5,722 nt of DNA from Bacillota bacterium (GTDB lineage: Bacteria > Bacillota > Clostridia > DSM-8532). The position numbers and the translations under genes were made by a program. Under the pieces are notes generated by a model, which saw only the letters and a program-made list of their open reading frames with translations, was not told the origin of the DNA and did not search any database. This document shows, piece after piece, positions 1 to 5,640 of the stretch (position 1 is its first letter; each line of letters opens with the position of its first letter). The stretch is from positions 1 through 5,722 of the forward strand of contig JAEXPO010000268.1 of assembly GCA_023446675.1 (NCBI GenBank), read 5' to 3'.

Positions 1-45
1 TCCAATGTCCCTATAAAACAAGTTGTAGCAACCTGGCGATTGTAA

Positions 46-56
46 CATAGCATAAT
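46..56 (+). promoter_or_regulatory. Possible promoter -10 region of the 262-residue protein gene
   Basis: The sequence CATAGCATAAT lies about 33 bases upstream of the GTG start. It contains CATA-N3-TA, the -10 pattern known for the mother-cell sporulation factor SigK in Bacillus, and CATAAT, which is one base from the housekeeping TATAAT. I could not find a well-spaced -35 partner for either reading: the nearest AC is 13 bases upstream, shorter than the usual SigK spacing of about 16. It marks a likely promoter area only; the sigma factor cannot be assigned. Confidence 0.2.
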
Positions 57-88
57 AATAGGTTCTAATAGCAAAGGAGATTCTAGCG

Positions 89-877
89 GTGAGTGAATGC
101 GATTTAGAAAAAATAGATATATTTACCAAAAGAATACTGTCTAAAGCCCTTCTTCCCTGTACTCAAGAAGTATTCCAGGAGGCTTATAATTCTTTGGGCC
201 AGCCTATCGGAGAAAAGCTGCCTTTGACATTGTATATCATTAATAACGGCTCTTTTCCTGCGGCAGTTCCCTTTCCAGGCTCACCTGTACGCTGTGTAAA
301 GTTGTACAAGCGGATTATGAGTCCTGATTTTCCTCAAAACACATTGATTTGTACTCAGAAATCACGTGTTACCTTGAGATTCCAGCTTATACTTGTGGTT
401 GAATTTGAGGATGGTACGGCGACACTTTTGAATCTGCCCCAAAACCTGTCCAACAACCTCAACTTCAACCCGCTAACAACCAGGGCCTTTGTTGAAGATA
501 CTGTGATAAATGCAGCCGGTATCCCTGTTATCCAGCGTCAAAGCGAAAAGCAGCCTTATGAAACTTTGGTTATACTAAGCACGGGTGTAAACGAATACAC
601 CGTGTTCGAGTATGTGATCACCATACCCTTCTCGCTCTTCTGCAATAAGATTAAGCCCTGCTACCTGGATGATCCCAGCCTGGAGTCCATAATACTCTTA
701 AGATGCCTGAACAGTGATATTGAGGTATTTGATCCGGTACAGGTGCCAACTACTGCGGACGGAAGTCTAAGCGTATGGACGACAGAGGTATCCATCTCCG
801 TTTTCGAAGACATCACCGATAAGCTTGGCATTGATGATGACATCATCCTCTATGGTTTCCCTGAAAACAAATGCTGA
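89..877 (+). CDS. Uncharacterised 262-residue cysteine-containing protein
   Basis: I do not recognise the family and assign no function. The start is GTG, chosen because AAAGGAG sits at 73-79, nine bases upstream, and no better start is nearby. There is no signal peptide or membrane segment, so the protein is probably cytosolic or assembled from inside the cell. The middle (about 66-115) and the C-terminal half (about 158-240) are rich in alternating hydrophobic residues that suggest beta strands, for example VTLRFQLILVVEFEDG (94-109) and YTVFEYVITIPFSLF (170-184). Eight cysteines are spread through it (4, 24, 69, 88, 185, 191, 206 and the last residue, 262) with no metal-binding spacing. Strand-rich, cysteine-bearing soluble proteins of this size occur among spore-surface proteins of Clostridia (SPOCS/DUF3794-like), but I cannot show that homology. 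It is transcribed alone and converges on the anti-sigma gene. Confidence 0.85.
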   Translation: MSECDLEKIDIFTKRILSKALLPCTQEVFQEAYNSLGQPIGEKLPLTLYIINNGSFPAAVPFPGSPVRCVKLYKRIMSPDFPQNTLICTQKSRVTLRFQLILVVEFEDGTATLLNLPQNLSNNLNFNPLTTRAFVEDTVINAAGIPVIQRQSEKQPYETLVILSTGVNEYTVFEYVITIPFSLFCNKIKPCYLDDPSLESIILLRCLNSDIEVFDPVQVPTTADGSLSVWTTEVSISVFEDITDKLGIDDDIILYGFPENKC

Positions 878-894
878 ACATACAATCAAAGCTC

Positions 895-918
895 GGGGGC
901 ATCCCCCCCTCCTTTTTT
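895..918 (+). terminator. Weak G/C hairpin with T-tract after the 262-residue protein gene
   Basis: Eighteen bases after the stop codon, GGGGG (895-899) can pair with five of the seven C residues at 903-909, and a run of six T follows at 913-918. The stem is short and several registers are possible, so this is a weaker intrinsic terminator than the long hairpin just downstream. A separate six-base inverted repeat, ATTTGC/GCAAAT with a four-base loop, follows at 925-940. Confidence 0.35.
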
Positions 919-954
919 AGTCAGATTTGCATACGCAAATGGCTGCAATAAAAG

Positions 955-1005
955 AAAAAGGGAAGATTCTTTCATGTAGCAGGTACACGAAAATCTTCCC
1001 TTTTT
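955..1005. terminator. Bidirectional intrinsic terminator between convergent genes
   Basis: The left arm AAAAAGGGAAGATT (955-968) is perfectly complementary to the right arm at 992-1005. The interior can fold further: TTC 971-973 pairs with GAA 989-991, and TGTA 975-978 pairs with TACA 984-987. Read on the plus strand the stem ends in TTTTTG; read on the minus strand it ends in TTTTTC followed by TTTTATT. It therefore can end transcription of the plus-strand gene ending at 877 and of the minus-strand sigma/anti-sigma operon ending at 1083. Confidence 0.85.
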
Positions 1006-1082
1006 GTTATCGTATTTTATAATTAATTAAATATCCGTTTATAAGAAAATACGCCTGGCCCTTGAAAAGCTCCTGTCTATTG

Positions 1083-2297
1083 TCACTTTGCGGATAGTCC
1101 CTTTAAAAGGTGCTCCACCAGATTCTTAAAGTCATAGACCTTTCCATTGGTCAAATCATAGCGTTCCTCATCGGAAACATAGGGAATGCCATATTCCGCT
1201 CCTCCGGAGGTTGCAAAAAGGATATAATCCATACCATAGCGAATATCAAGTACTACCGGAGTAGAAACAGCCTGCGAACCGGAAATTTCCTTGATAGCAC
1301 TTTTCGCTTCGGTGACATTGTACAGAAGGTTCATACCCTCCGGCTTTTCAGAAACCAAGGTATTATCCATGTAAATCCATGTTCTGCCTTCCGTGTCTGT
1401 AGCCGTTGTACCTCTGACAGACACTCTGACAGTATCGTCCGTAAGCTCCGGCATCAAAGAATAGGATAACAAAGCAGAAAGGTTTCCATTGGAATCATAT
1501 AACGGTGTGGCATAATATCCGCTGTCGTCGACAAGCTCCTTGTAACTGTTTACGCCCTCAAGGCCCTTCACGGTTACTTTATCTGAAACGGTACCGTATA
1601 CCGTAAATACTTCATTGTCGTTTATAGCATACGCTACACTTTTTTCTGTATTGTAGCGCTTCAAAATGCTTTCAGCAGCTTCCTTTGCATTGCCCGAGTT
1701 CGCCCCGTTAAAGCCTGGAACAGCTAAAACCGAGGAGCCAAGCGAATTGAGCGCAGCAGAATTTGCTTGTTCGCTAAAGGTTATGATGATTCTGTCAGCA
1801 TCCGACTCACTGGGCTCTGCCGACTTACCGCTGCTACCTGTATGGGGTGGCTCTTCAGAGTAAAAAGCCGAAGCTTCAGGGGAATCAGCTGCCGTCGGTG
1901 CCGGCGATGGTGCGGCATCTGCCGTATCACCGCTGTATTCCTCCTTGTGAGCATCGGATCCGTTATCAAATGCAACAATTCTCCCCGTTTCTTTACCTTC
2001 CTGACTTTCGCCTGCTGCAGCTGCTTGATTGCCGGGCATGCTGCTTTTCATGGCTAAATCCTTTAATGGAAAGGATATATAGAACAAACTTACCACCAGG
2101 GCGCAAGCAGCTGCTGAAGCCAAGCTGCCAATAACAAAGCGGTTCCGGGATATTCCAAAAATCCGGGCTTTCGTCTTTTCTTTCTCTAGCTCATTAAGGC
2201 AGAGCTCAAGTGTTCTGCTTCTCAGTTCATCGGAGGCTTTCATGCTATGAAGTCCATCCTTTAATGCCGCTTTAAGTTCATCCTCATTTATAGCCAT
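1083..2297 (-). CDS. Membrane-anchored anti-sigma factor of the ECF operon
   Basis: Predicted to bind and inhibit the ECF sigma factor encoded just upstream until an envelope signal arrives. I chose the ATG at 2297 (404 residues, starting MAINEDELKAALKDG) because GGGAGGTGAG ends five bases before it; the in-frame ATG at 2321 lies deeper in the sigma gene and has no comparable site. Order of parts: a charged cytoplasmic N-terminus (1-52) where the sigma factor should bind; one membrane span (about 53-75, FVIGSLASAAACALVVSLFY); a low-complexity linker rich in Ala, Ser, Glu, Asp, Gly and Pro (about 79-168); and an outside domain (about 169-404). The zinc-binding HxxxCxxC motif of ZAS-type anti-sigma factors is absent. 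The outer domain is not a family I recognise. The start overlaps the sigma gene by 14 bases, suggesting translational coupling. The role rests mainly on gene order and topology. Confidence 0.85.
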   Translation of the reverse strand: MAINEDELKAALKDGLHSMKASDELRSRTLELCLNELEKEKTKARIFGISRNRFVIGSLASAAACALVVSLFYISFPLKDLAMKSSMPGNQAAAAGESQEGKETGRIVAFDNGSDAHKEEYSGDTADAAPSPAPTAADSPEASAFYSEEPPHTGSSGKSAEPSESDADRIIITFSEQANSAALNSLGSSVLAVPGFNGANSGNAKEAAESILKRYNTEKSVAYAINDNEVFTVYGTVSDKVTVKGLEGVNSYKELVDDSGYYATPLYDSNGNLSALLSYSLMPELTDDTVRVSVRGTTATDTEGRTWIYMDNTLVSEKPEGMNLLYNVTEAKSAIKEISGSQAVSTPVVLDIRYGMDYILFATSGGAEYGIPYVSDEERYDLTNGKVYDFKNLVEHLLKGLSAK

Positions 2298-2805
2298 AAG
2301 CCTCACCTCCCATTCTGTCATGAAGCAAATTGCGTGCTTTGAAAAGCCTGCTTTTTACTGTTCCCGCAGGTATCTTTAAAACGCGTGCGATATCCTTAAC
2401 ATCCATTTCCTGATAATAATAAAGCTGTACAATCTCTCTGTACTTATCAGGCAAATCAAGTACTGCCTTAACAACTTCCTGACGTACCTGCTTTCTTTCA
2501 ATCAGTTCCTCGGTACCGCCGTCACCTGTATAATTAAGAAAATCATCGGTAACAACAACACGTTTCTTCCAAGCGCTACGCATGTAATCACGGCAAATAT
2601 TTACAGCGATACCTACAATCCACGTTTTCTCGCTGCAATCGCCTCTGTACCGTTCATAGGAACGGCATACCCGCAGGAAGGTTTCCTGATATACGTCTTC
2701 GGCAAGCTCTTTCGATTTTAATATAACATAGGCAGTACGCAGAACATCATTGCCATATTCTTCCACCAATCTGGTTATTTCATCCATTGTATGTGCAGGA
2801 GCCAA
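2284..2805 (-). CDS. ECF-type RNA polymerase sigma factor
   Basis: Group 4 (ECF) sigma-70 factor that directs RNA polymerase to stress or envelope-response promoters. Region 2 spans about residues 10-80, with the core-binding helix ELAEDVYQETFLRV and the -10 recognition stretch TWIVGIAVNICRDYMR. Region 4 spans about 112-163, with LPDKYREIVQLYYYQ followed by the helix-turn-helix DVKDIARVLKIPAGTVKSRLFKAR that reads the -35 element. There is no region 1 or 3, and no extra C-terminal domain. Start choice: AGGGAGG (2813-2819) lies one base from a TTG at 2811 but seven bases from the TTG at 2805, so 2805 is preferred (173 residues). An ATG at 2787 is too far from that site. It resembles the SigV/SigW-like factors of Firmicutes, but subgroup is not assigned. 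The stop overlaps the anti-sigma start, and a matching ECF promoter lies just upstream. Confidence 0.93.
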   Translation of the reverse strand: MAPAHTMDEITRLVEEYGNDVLRTAYVILKSKELAEDVYQETFLRVCRSYERYRGDCSEKTWIVGIAVNICRDYMRSAWKKRVVVTDDFLNYTGDGGTEELIERKQVRQEVVKAVLDLPDKYREIVQLYYYQEMDVKDIARVLKIPAGTVKSRLFKARNLLHDRMGGEAYGYK

Positions 2806-2812
2806 CTTCAAG

Positions 2813-2819
2813 CCTCCCT
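2813..2819 (-). promoter_or_regulatory. Ribosome binding site deciding the sigma factor start
   Basis: AGGGAGG on the minus strand is seven bases from the TTG at 2805 and only one base from the in-frame TTG at 2811. Normal spacing is five to nine bases, so it points to 2805 as the real start of the sigma factor. Confidence 0.6.
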
Positions 2820-2833
2820 ACTTCATTTTATTT

Positions 2834-2858
2834 GACGCAGGTCCTTATCTTCGGTTCA
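2834..2858 (-). promoter_or_regulatory. Predicted autoregulated ECF promoter of the sigma/anti-sigma operon
   Basis: On the minus strand TGAAC (2858-2854) is followed by exactly 16 bases and then CGTC (2837-2834). This matches the general Firmicutes ECF promoter layout, a -35 with AAC and a -10 with CGTC or CGTA, spaced by about 16. Transcription would begin near 2827, leaving a leader of about 22 bases that just contains the AGGGAGG ribosome binding site and leads to the TTG at 2805. I did not find the same pair in front of the other genes in the window. Confidence 0.65.
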
Positions 2859-3080
2859 TTTATTGCTTATACTTATAAAACAGTTTATGCTGCGTTTTCT
2901 TCTCAGTCTAAATTATTTTTTGTGCAGAACTTGAAATGATATGATTACCTATCAAGCTCATATGTACATAAGAATCCAATCTTACTCATACGTAAAAATT
3001 ATATCGAAATAAACGGTATGAATCCAGTATCTTGAAAAGATTTCAGGATTTTTTAAGAAATTGTATGAAAAAACAAAAAA
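2859..3080. other. AT-rich intergenic stretch without a convincing gene
   Basis: This lies between the ECF promoter and the terminator of the QueG-like gene, within a gene-free gap of about 360 bases (2806-3164). I found no reading frame with both a ribosome binding site and a plausible length. It contains the plus-strand hairpin with T-tract described separately and a possible weak -10 box TATACT (2868-2873) on the plus strand, without a good -35. No riboswitch, tRNA or repeat was recognised. Confidence 0.5.
3021..3054 (+). terminator. Orphan terminator-like hairpin with T-tract
   Basis: On the plus strand ATCTT (3029-3033) pairs with AAGAT (3037-3041) around a three-base loop. Across an internal loop, AATCC (3021-3025) pairs with GGATT (3046-3050), and the stem runs into six T (3049-3054). 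The shape is that of a modest intrinsic terminator. No plus-strand gene lies upstream, because the sigma factor is on the other strand. It may end a short non-coding transcript, be a relic, or be chance in AT-rich DNA. Confidence 0.3.
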
Positions 3081-3127
3081 CGGAAGCACAAAGGAGGGAT
3101 GGCGGGAAATCCTCCTTTGTGCTTCCG
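3068..3127 (-). terminator. Strong intrinsic terminator of the QueG-like gene
   Basis: CGGAAGCACAAAGGAGG (3081-3097) and its exact reverse complement (3111-3127) form a perfect 17-base stem with a 13-base loop. On the minus strand the stem is followed by TTTTTTGTTTTTTTC, an excellent T-tract; on the plus strand no T-tract follows. It starts 37 bases after the stop codon of the iron-sulphur protein gene and separates that gene from the sigma operon. Confidence 0.9.
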
Positions 3128-3164
3128 GAAGCTACCGGCAGATGATTCTAATGGAAATCCGGTA

Positions 3165-3833
3165 CTATGCCCCTCTGGTCCAGGGACATGCAACGCGGCA
3201 GCTATTGCAGTTATTAACATCAAACCCCCTCGCATTTGTTACATAAGTATACTGTCTGCACAGCTTCTGATTAACTGTAACTCCATCAAGGGCTTTCTGG
3301 GGACAGGCATCAAGACATCGCCGGCAATTATCAATACACAGGTTCTCAGCGGGTGGGTCCGATTCCAGGCTAAGGTCTGTCAAAAGGGCGCCCAGATTGA
3401 TAAATGAGCCGTGCTGCCGGTTCATAATGAGGGTATTTTTGCCCATGCTGCCGATACCTGCCAGCAGGGCTGCATGCTTCATTGAAAGAATACCTTTTCC
3501 TTCTCTTTTTTCCTCGTCCCAGTACTCATAGGGGTCGTCGCAGGGAACCGGCACAACCCGGCATCCCAGCGCCTCTATAGCGGGAGAAACCTCCGCAGCA
3601 ATTCGATCCAGCTCGTTTTTCAGTGTATTATTGGCTTGAGTATAGGCTATTCTGGGGCTGACGTGCACCAAGCCTCTGGATAAAGGAAGAGCATAGGCGA
3701 TAACCGATTTGCATTCTTTAAAGATATCTCTTGGGTGAAATCCCCGGGGGGCCTCATTGAAGCTGTCCGCAGCGGCAAAACCGCACAGTGTTACTCCCCT
3801 GTCCCTGAATATTTTTTTGATTTTTTCCTTCAT
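3165..3833 (-). CDS. QueG-like double [4Fe-4S] cluster protein
   Basis: A 222-residue relative of epoxyqueuosine reductase (QueG), part of the corrinoid/iron-sulphur superfamily that includes reductive dehalogenases. What is seen: GIGSMGKNTLIMN (107-119), equivalent to QueG's GLGWIGKNTLL; GSFINLGALLTDLSLE (122-137), equivalent to its GSWFFLGEILTDLEL; and eight cysteines in the two-cluster order C166-x3-C170-x2-C173-x3-C177-P, C192, then C209-x2-C212-x3-C216-P. What is missing: the VDxxPVLE-type segment before the GKNT motif, which in QueG carries the catalytic aspartate and is replaced here by GILSMKHAALLA, and the C-terminal HEAT-like extension of QueG (about 380 residues). It may be a redox protein other than QueG; the substrate is unknown. 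The ATG is supported by AAAGGAGAAGG, with AGGAG seven bases before it. No signal peptide, so cytosolic. A 170-base gap separates it from the upstream permease gene. Confidence 0.85.
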   Translation of the reverse strand: MKEKIKKIFRDRGVTLCGFAAADSFNEAPRGFHPRDIFKECKSVIAYALPLSRGLVHVSPRIAYTQANNTLKNELDRIAAEVSPAIEALGCRVVPVPCDDPYEYWDEEKREGKGILSMKHAALLAGIGSMGKNTLIMNRQHGSFINLGALLTDLSLESDPPAENLCIDNCRRCLDACPQKALDGVTVNQKLCRQYTYVTNARGFDVNNCNSCRVACPWTRGA

Positions 3834-3912
3834 GGTCCTTCTCCTTTTGGTTACCTTTTTTATTGGCTCTATTTGTTATGACTAAGGCTAATGCCTTTGA
3901 CTTTTCATTACT

Positions 3913-3942
3913 ATCATAACGCGGAGCTCTTAATAGGTAAAA
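3913..3942 (-). promoter_or_regulatory. Tentative promoter for the QueG-like gene
   Basis: On the minus strand TATGAT (3918-3913), one base from the consensus -10, lies 18 bases downstream of TTTTAC (3942-3937), a poor -35. It is about 80 bases from the start codon. No terminator hairpin was seen between the permease gene (ending at 4004) and this site, so read-through from the ABC operon is an alternative. Confidence 0.25.
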
Positions 3943-4003
3943 CGAAAGAATCCGAACCAAATCATCGAAAATAGTGATATATAATTTCCTTATGTAAAGA
4001 CCC

Positions 4004-4792
4004 TTAGCTGCCTGTACTTTTATAGTGTCTCACTCCAAAGTTCCATACACCAAAGGCAATAAGGAGAAATAAAAAACCCGCTGGCAAAGCCAGAAAACCC
4101 CGCCAGAAAGGCTCTCCCCACCCGCAGGCAGCCGATGCGGGGTAATAGCTTATAACAAGCATAGGCATAAAAAAGGTAAACATTGTTTTAAGCGCCCGAG
4201 GCATGTAGTCCATGGGACAGCGTACGACCTGATAGCTTGCGTTGGTAAAAATGTAAATCCAGTCCAGCCCCTTGATTGTAAAAAATGCAATCCCCGAGGT
4301 CATGACAAAAACGCCCGTATAGGTGAGAAAGCCTCCCGCCAGTGCCAGAAGAAGCATAACAATTTCCAATATCCCCGGCACAAAGCCCATTTTCCAGAGG
4401 CACCAGACCATGGCGGCCACCCCGCCTGCGACACGGGTTATCCGATGAATATGAAAGTATGCCGCAGCCACCTGAAGGCCAATAGGCTGGGGCCTCAGCA
4501 GAAGCCTGTCAAAATCCCCTGTGCGAAGCATGCTCCAGGGAAAATAGTCAAATCCGCGGCAAAAGGTTTCTGCAAGTCCAAAGGAGGTAACGGCTAAGGC
4601 ATAAATAAAAAGAATGCGTTCCACGGACCAGCTTCCTATGCTGCCAAAGCGTGAAAACATAAGAATGAGTCCAATGGGATCCGTAACCACCACTAAAAGC
4701 ACCTGAAGGATCATCATGGGCCAGCCCTTGTATTGAAGCCCTGCGAGTAAATTCATTTTAAGATATTTGAAATACAGCTTTATTTCCTTCAT
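4004..4792 (-). CDS. ABC-2 family permease, second subunit (COG3694-like)
   Basis: Integral membrane half of an ABC exporter, expected to pair with the permease encoded just upstream and to be driven by the ATPase before it. The 262 residues carry about six hydrophobic spans (near 24-47, 58-78, 119-136, 140-166, 203-223 and 232-252). Between spans 2 and 3 is GDFDRLLLRP (92-101), the cytoplasmic Gly-Asp...Arg-Pro motif typical of the ABC2_membrane_6 (DUF990) family; the partner permease has the same motif as GDVGIELCRP. The start is the ATG at 4792: GGGAGG overlaps the upstream stop and lies six bases before it, and the gap to the upstream gene is two bases, so the two are translated together. 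The substrate is unknown; a related three-gene system in Synechocystis has been linked to viologen export, which does not predict the substrate here. Confidence 0.88.
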   Translation of the reverse strand: MKEIKLYFKYLKMNLLAGLQYKGWPMMILQVLLVVVTDPIGLILMFSRFGSIGSWSVERILFIYALAVTSFGLAETFCRGFDYFPWSMLRTGDFDRLLLRPQPIGLQVAAAYFHIHRITRVAGGVAAMVWCLWKMGFVPGILEIVMLLLALAGGFLTYTGVFVMTSGIAFFTIKGLDWIYIFTNASYQVVRCPMDYMPRALKTMFTFFMPMLVISYYPASAACGWGEPFWRGFLALPAGFLFLLIAFGVWNFGVRHYKSTGS

Positions 4793-4794
4793 AT

Positions 4795-5640
4795 CTAGCC
4801 TCCCTGCACCACAATGTTCTTAAGCCTTACAGCCATAAGCTGTTTACCCGCCAGAATAAATAAGAACGTCCACAGTATTTGAAGTCCGATGCTTCCAAAG
4901 GCACCGGAAGGGGACAATGTCCCTAAATAAAGCCTTGCAGGTATATCCAGATATCCTGCAAAAGGCTGGTACAATAAAAAACGCTGCATGGAATCCGGCC
5001 ACAGCTGAAGCGGAAGGAATGCTCCCGATAAAACGCTGCCCACCAGCAGAATCATGTAGGCCGGTCCATTGCCCCAGCTGACATTGAGCCGAATGGAGCA
5101 GATTAGCATACCGAAGGAGGTGCACAAAAGAAAGGCACCGAACACGGATACCAAAGAGGCAAGAAAGCCCCCGACGGAAACGGGAGGACCCATGCCGTAG
5201 GCACCGGGTATTATTATTCCTACCGCAAGCATGGGAAGCCCGCGCCAGAACAAGGGAGTTATCCGCGTGGCCGCAATTTTTGCAAACCAGTGGGAATAAA
5301 GGTCCAGGGGCCTGCACAGCTCTATTCCCACATCCCCATTGTTAATTTTACTTAAAATCTCGCTGTCCAGATTCATGGGCTGCATAATGAAAAGGAACTG
5401 GGCAACCCAGCAATAGGTAATTACCTGCTTTAGACTAAGCCCGCTTAAAAGTCCCGCCTCCCTGTTGGCGGCATAAGTATAAAATACGGTATAAACCGTA
5501 ATCTCAATAAGACACCAGAATAAACTGGTCGTGGCACCTGCCAGGCCTGCCATCCGGTATTGAAGGCCTTCGGCCAATTTTACTCGAAACAAGGAGGAAC
5601 AGGCTCTCAGGGTGGAAACAAAAGGACTTCGCTTTTTCAT
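4795..5640 (-). CDS. ABC-2 family permease, first subunit (COG4587-like)
   Basis: First membrane subunit of the exporter, 281 residues, with about six spans (near 31-55, 69-88, 127-147, 157-182, 191-212 and 249-270) and a basic cytoplasmic N-terminus starting MKKRSPF. After span 2 it has NNGDVGIELCRPLDLY (100-115), containing the GD-x4-L-x-RP family motif shared with the next subunit. This, with the length and gene order, places it in the ABC2_membrane_6 (DUF990) family as COG4587-like. Its ATG overlaps the stop of the ATPase gene in an ATGA, and GGGAG lies eight bases upstream. The two permeases share little sequence apart from the motif region, as expected for a heterodimeric channel. No promoter of its own is seen; expression should come from upstream of the ATPase, outside the window. 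Confidence 0.88.
   Translation of the reverse strand: MKKRSPFVSTLRACSSLFRVKLAEGLQYRMAGLAGATTSLFWCLIEITVYTVFYTYAANREAGLLSGLSLKQVITYCWVAQFLFIMQPMNLDSEILSKINNGDVGIELCRPLDLYSHWFAKIAATRITPLFWRGLPMLAVGIIIPGAYGMGPPVSVGGFLASLVSVFGAFLLCTSFGMLICSIRLNVSWGNGPAYMILLVGSVLSGAFLPLQLWPDSMQRFLLYQPFAGYLDIPARLYLGTLSPSGAFGSIGLQILWTFLFILAGKQLMAVRLKNIVVQGG

Noticed and set aside
925..940. Inverted repeat ATTTGC-ATAC-GCAAAT considered as an operator
   Set aside because: It lies between the ends of convergent genes, not in front of a start, and a six-base stem is common by chance. It is more likely part of the terminator region.
1110..2134. Several plus-strand open frames of 65-119 codons opposite the anti-sigma gene
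   Set aside because: They are antisense to a gene with a good start, a membrane span and an operon partner. They show no supporting start signals and their products look like translation noise.
2941..3012. A 23-codon plus-strand frame (starting MITYQAHMYIR) ending just before the orphan hairpin
   Set aside because: No ribosome binding site precedes the ATG and the length is within chance for AT-rich DNA. It is worth revisiting only if a plus-strand transcript is found.
3091..3104. AAGGAGGGATGG on the plus strand, looking like a ribosome binding site next to an ATG
   Set aside because: AGGAGG is part of the terminator stem and only one base separates it from the ATG, so it is not a working start. 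The match is explained by the hairpin.
3053..3407. Open frames of 60-102 codons on both strands across the terminator and the end of the QueG-like gene
   Set aside because: They run through a perfect 17-base-stem terminator or antisense to the conserved cysteine motifs, so they are shadows.
3754..3960. A 68-codon minus-strand frame upstream of the QueG-like gene
   Set aside because: It overlaps the start of the iron-sulphur gene in another frame, is Lys/Asn-rich low-complexity, and lacks a convincing ribosome binding site.
4844..5317. A 157-codon open frame on the minus strand
   Set aside because: It lies wholly inside the first permease gene on the same strand in another frame, has an odd Cys/His/Arg-rich composition, and no ribosome binding site of its own was seen.
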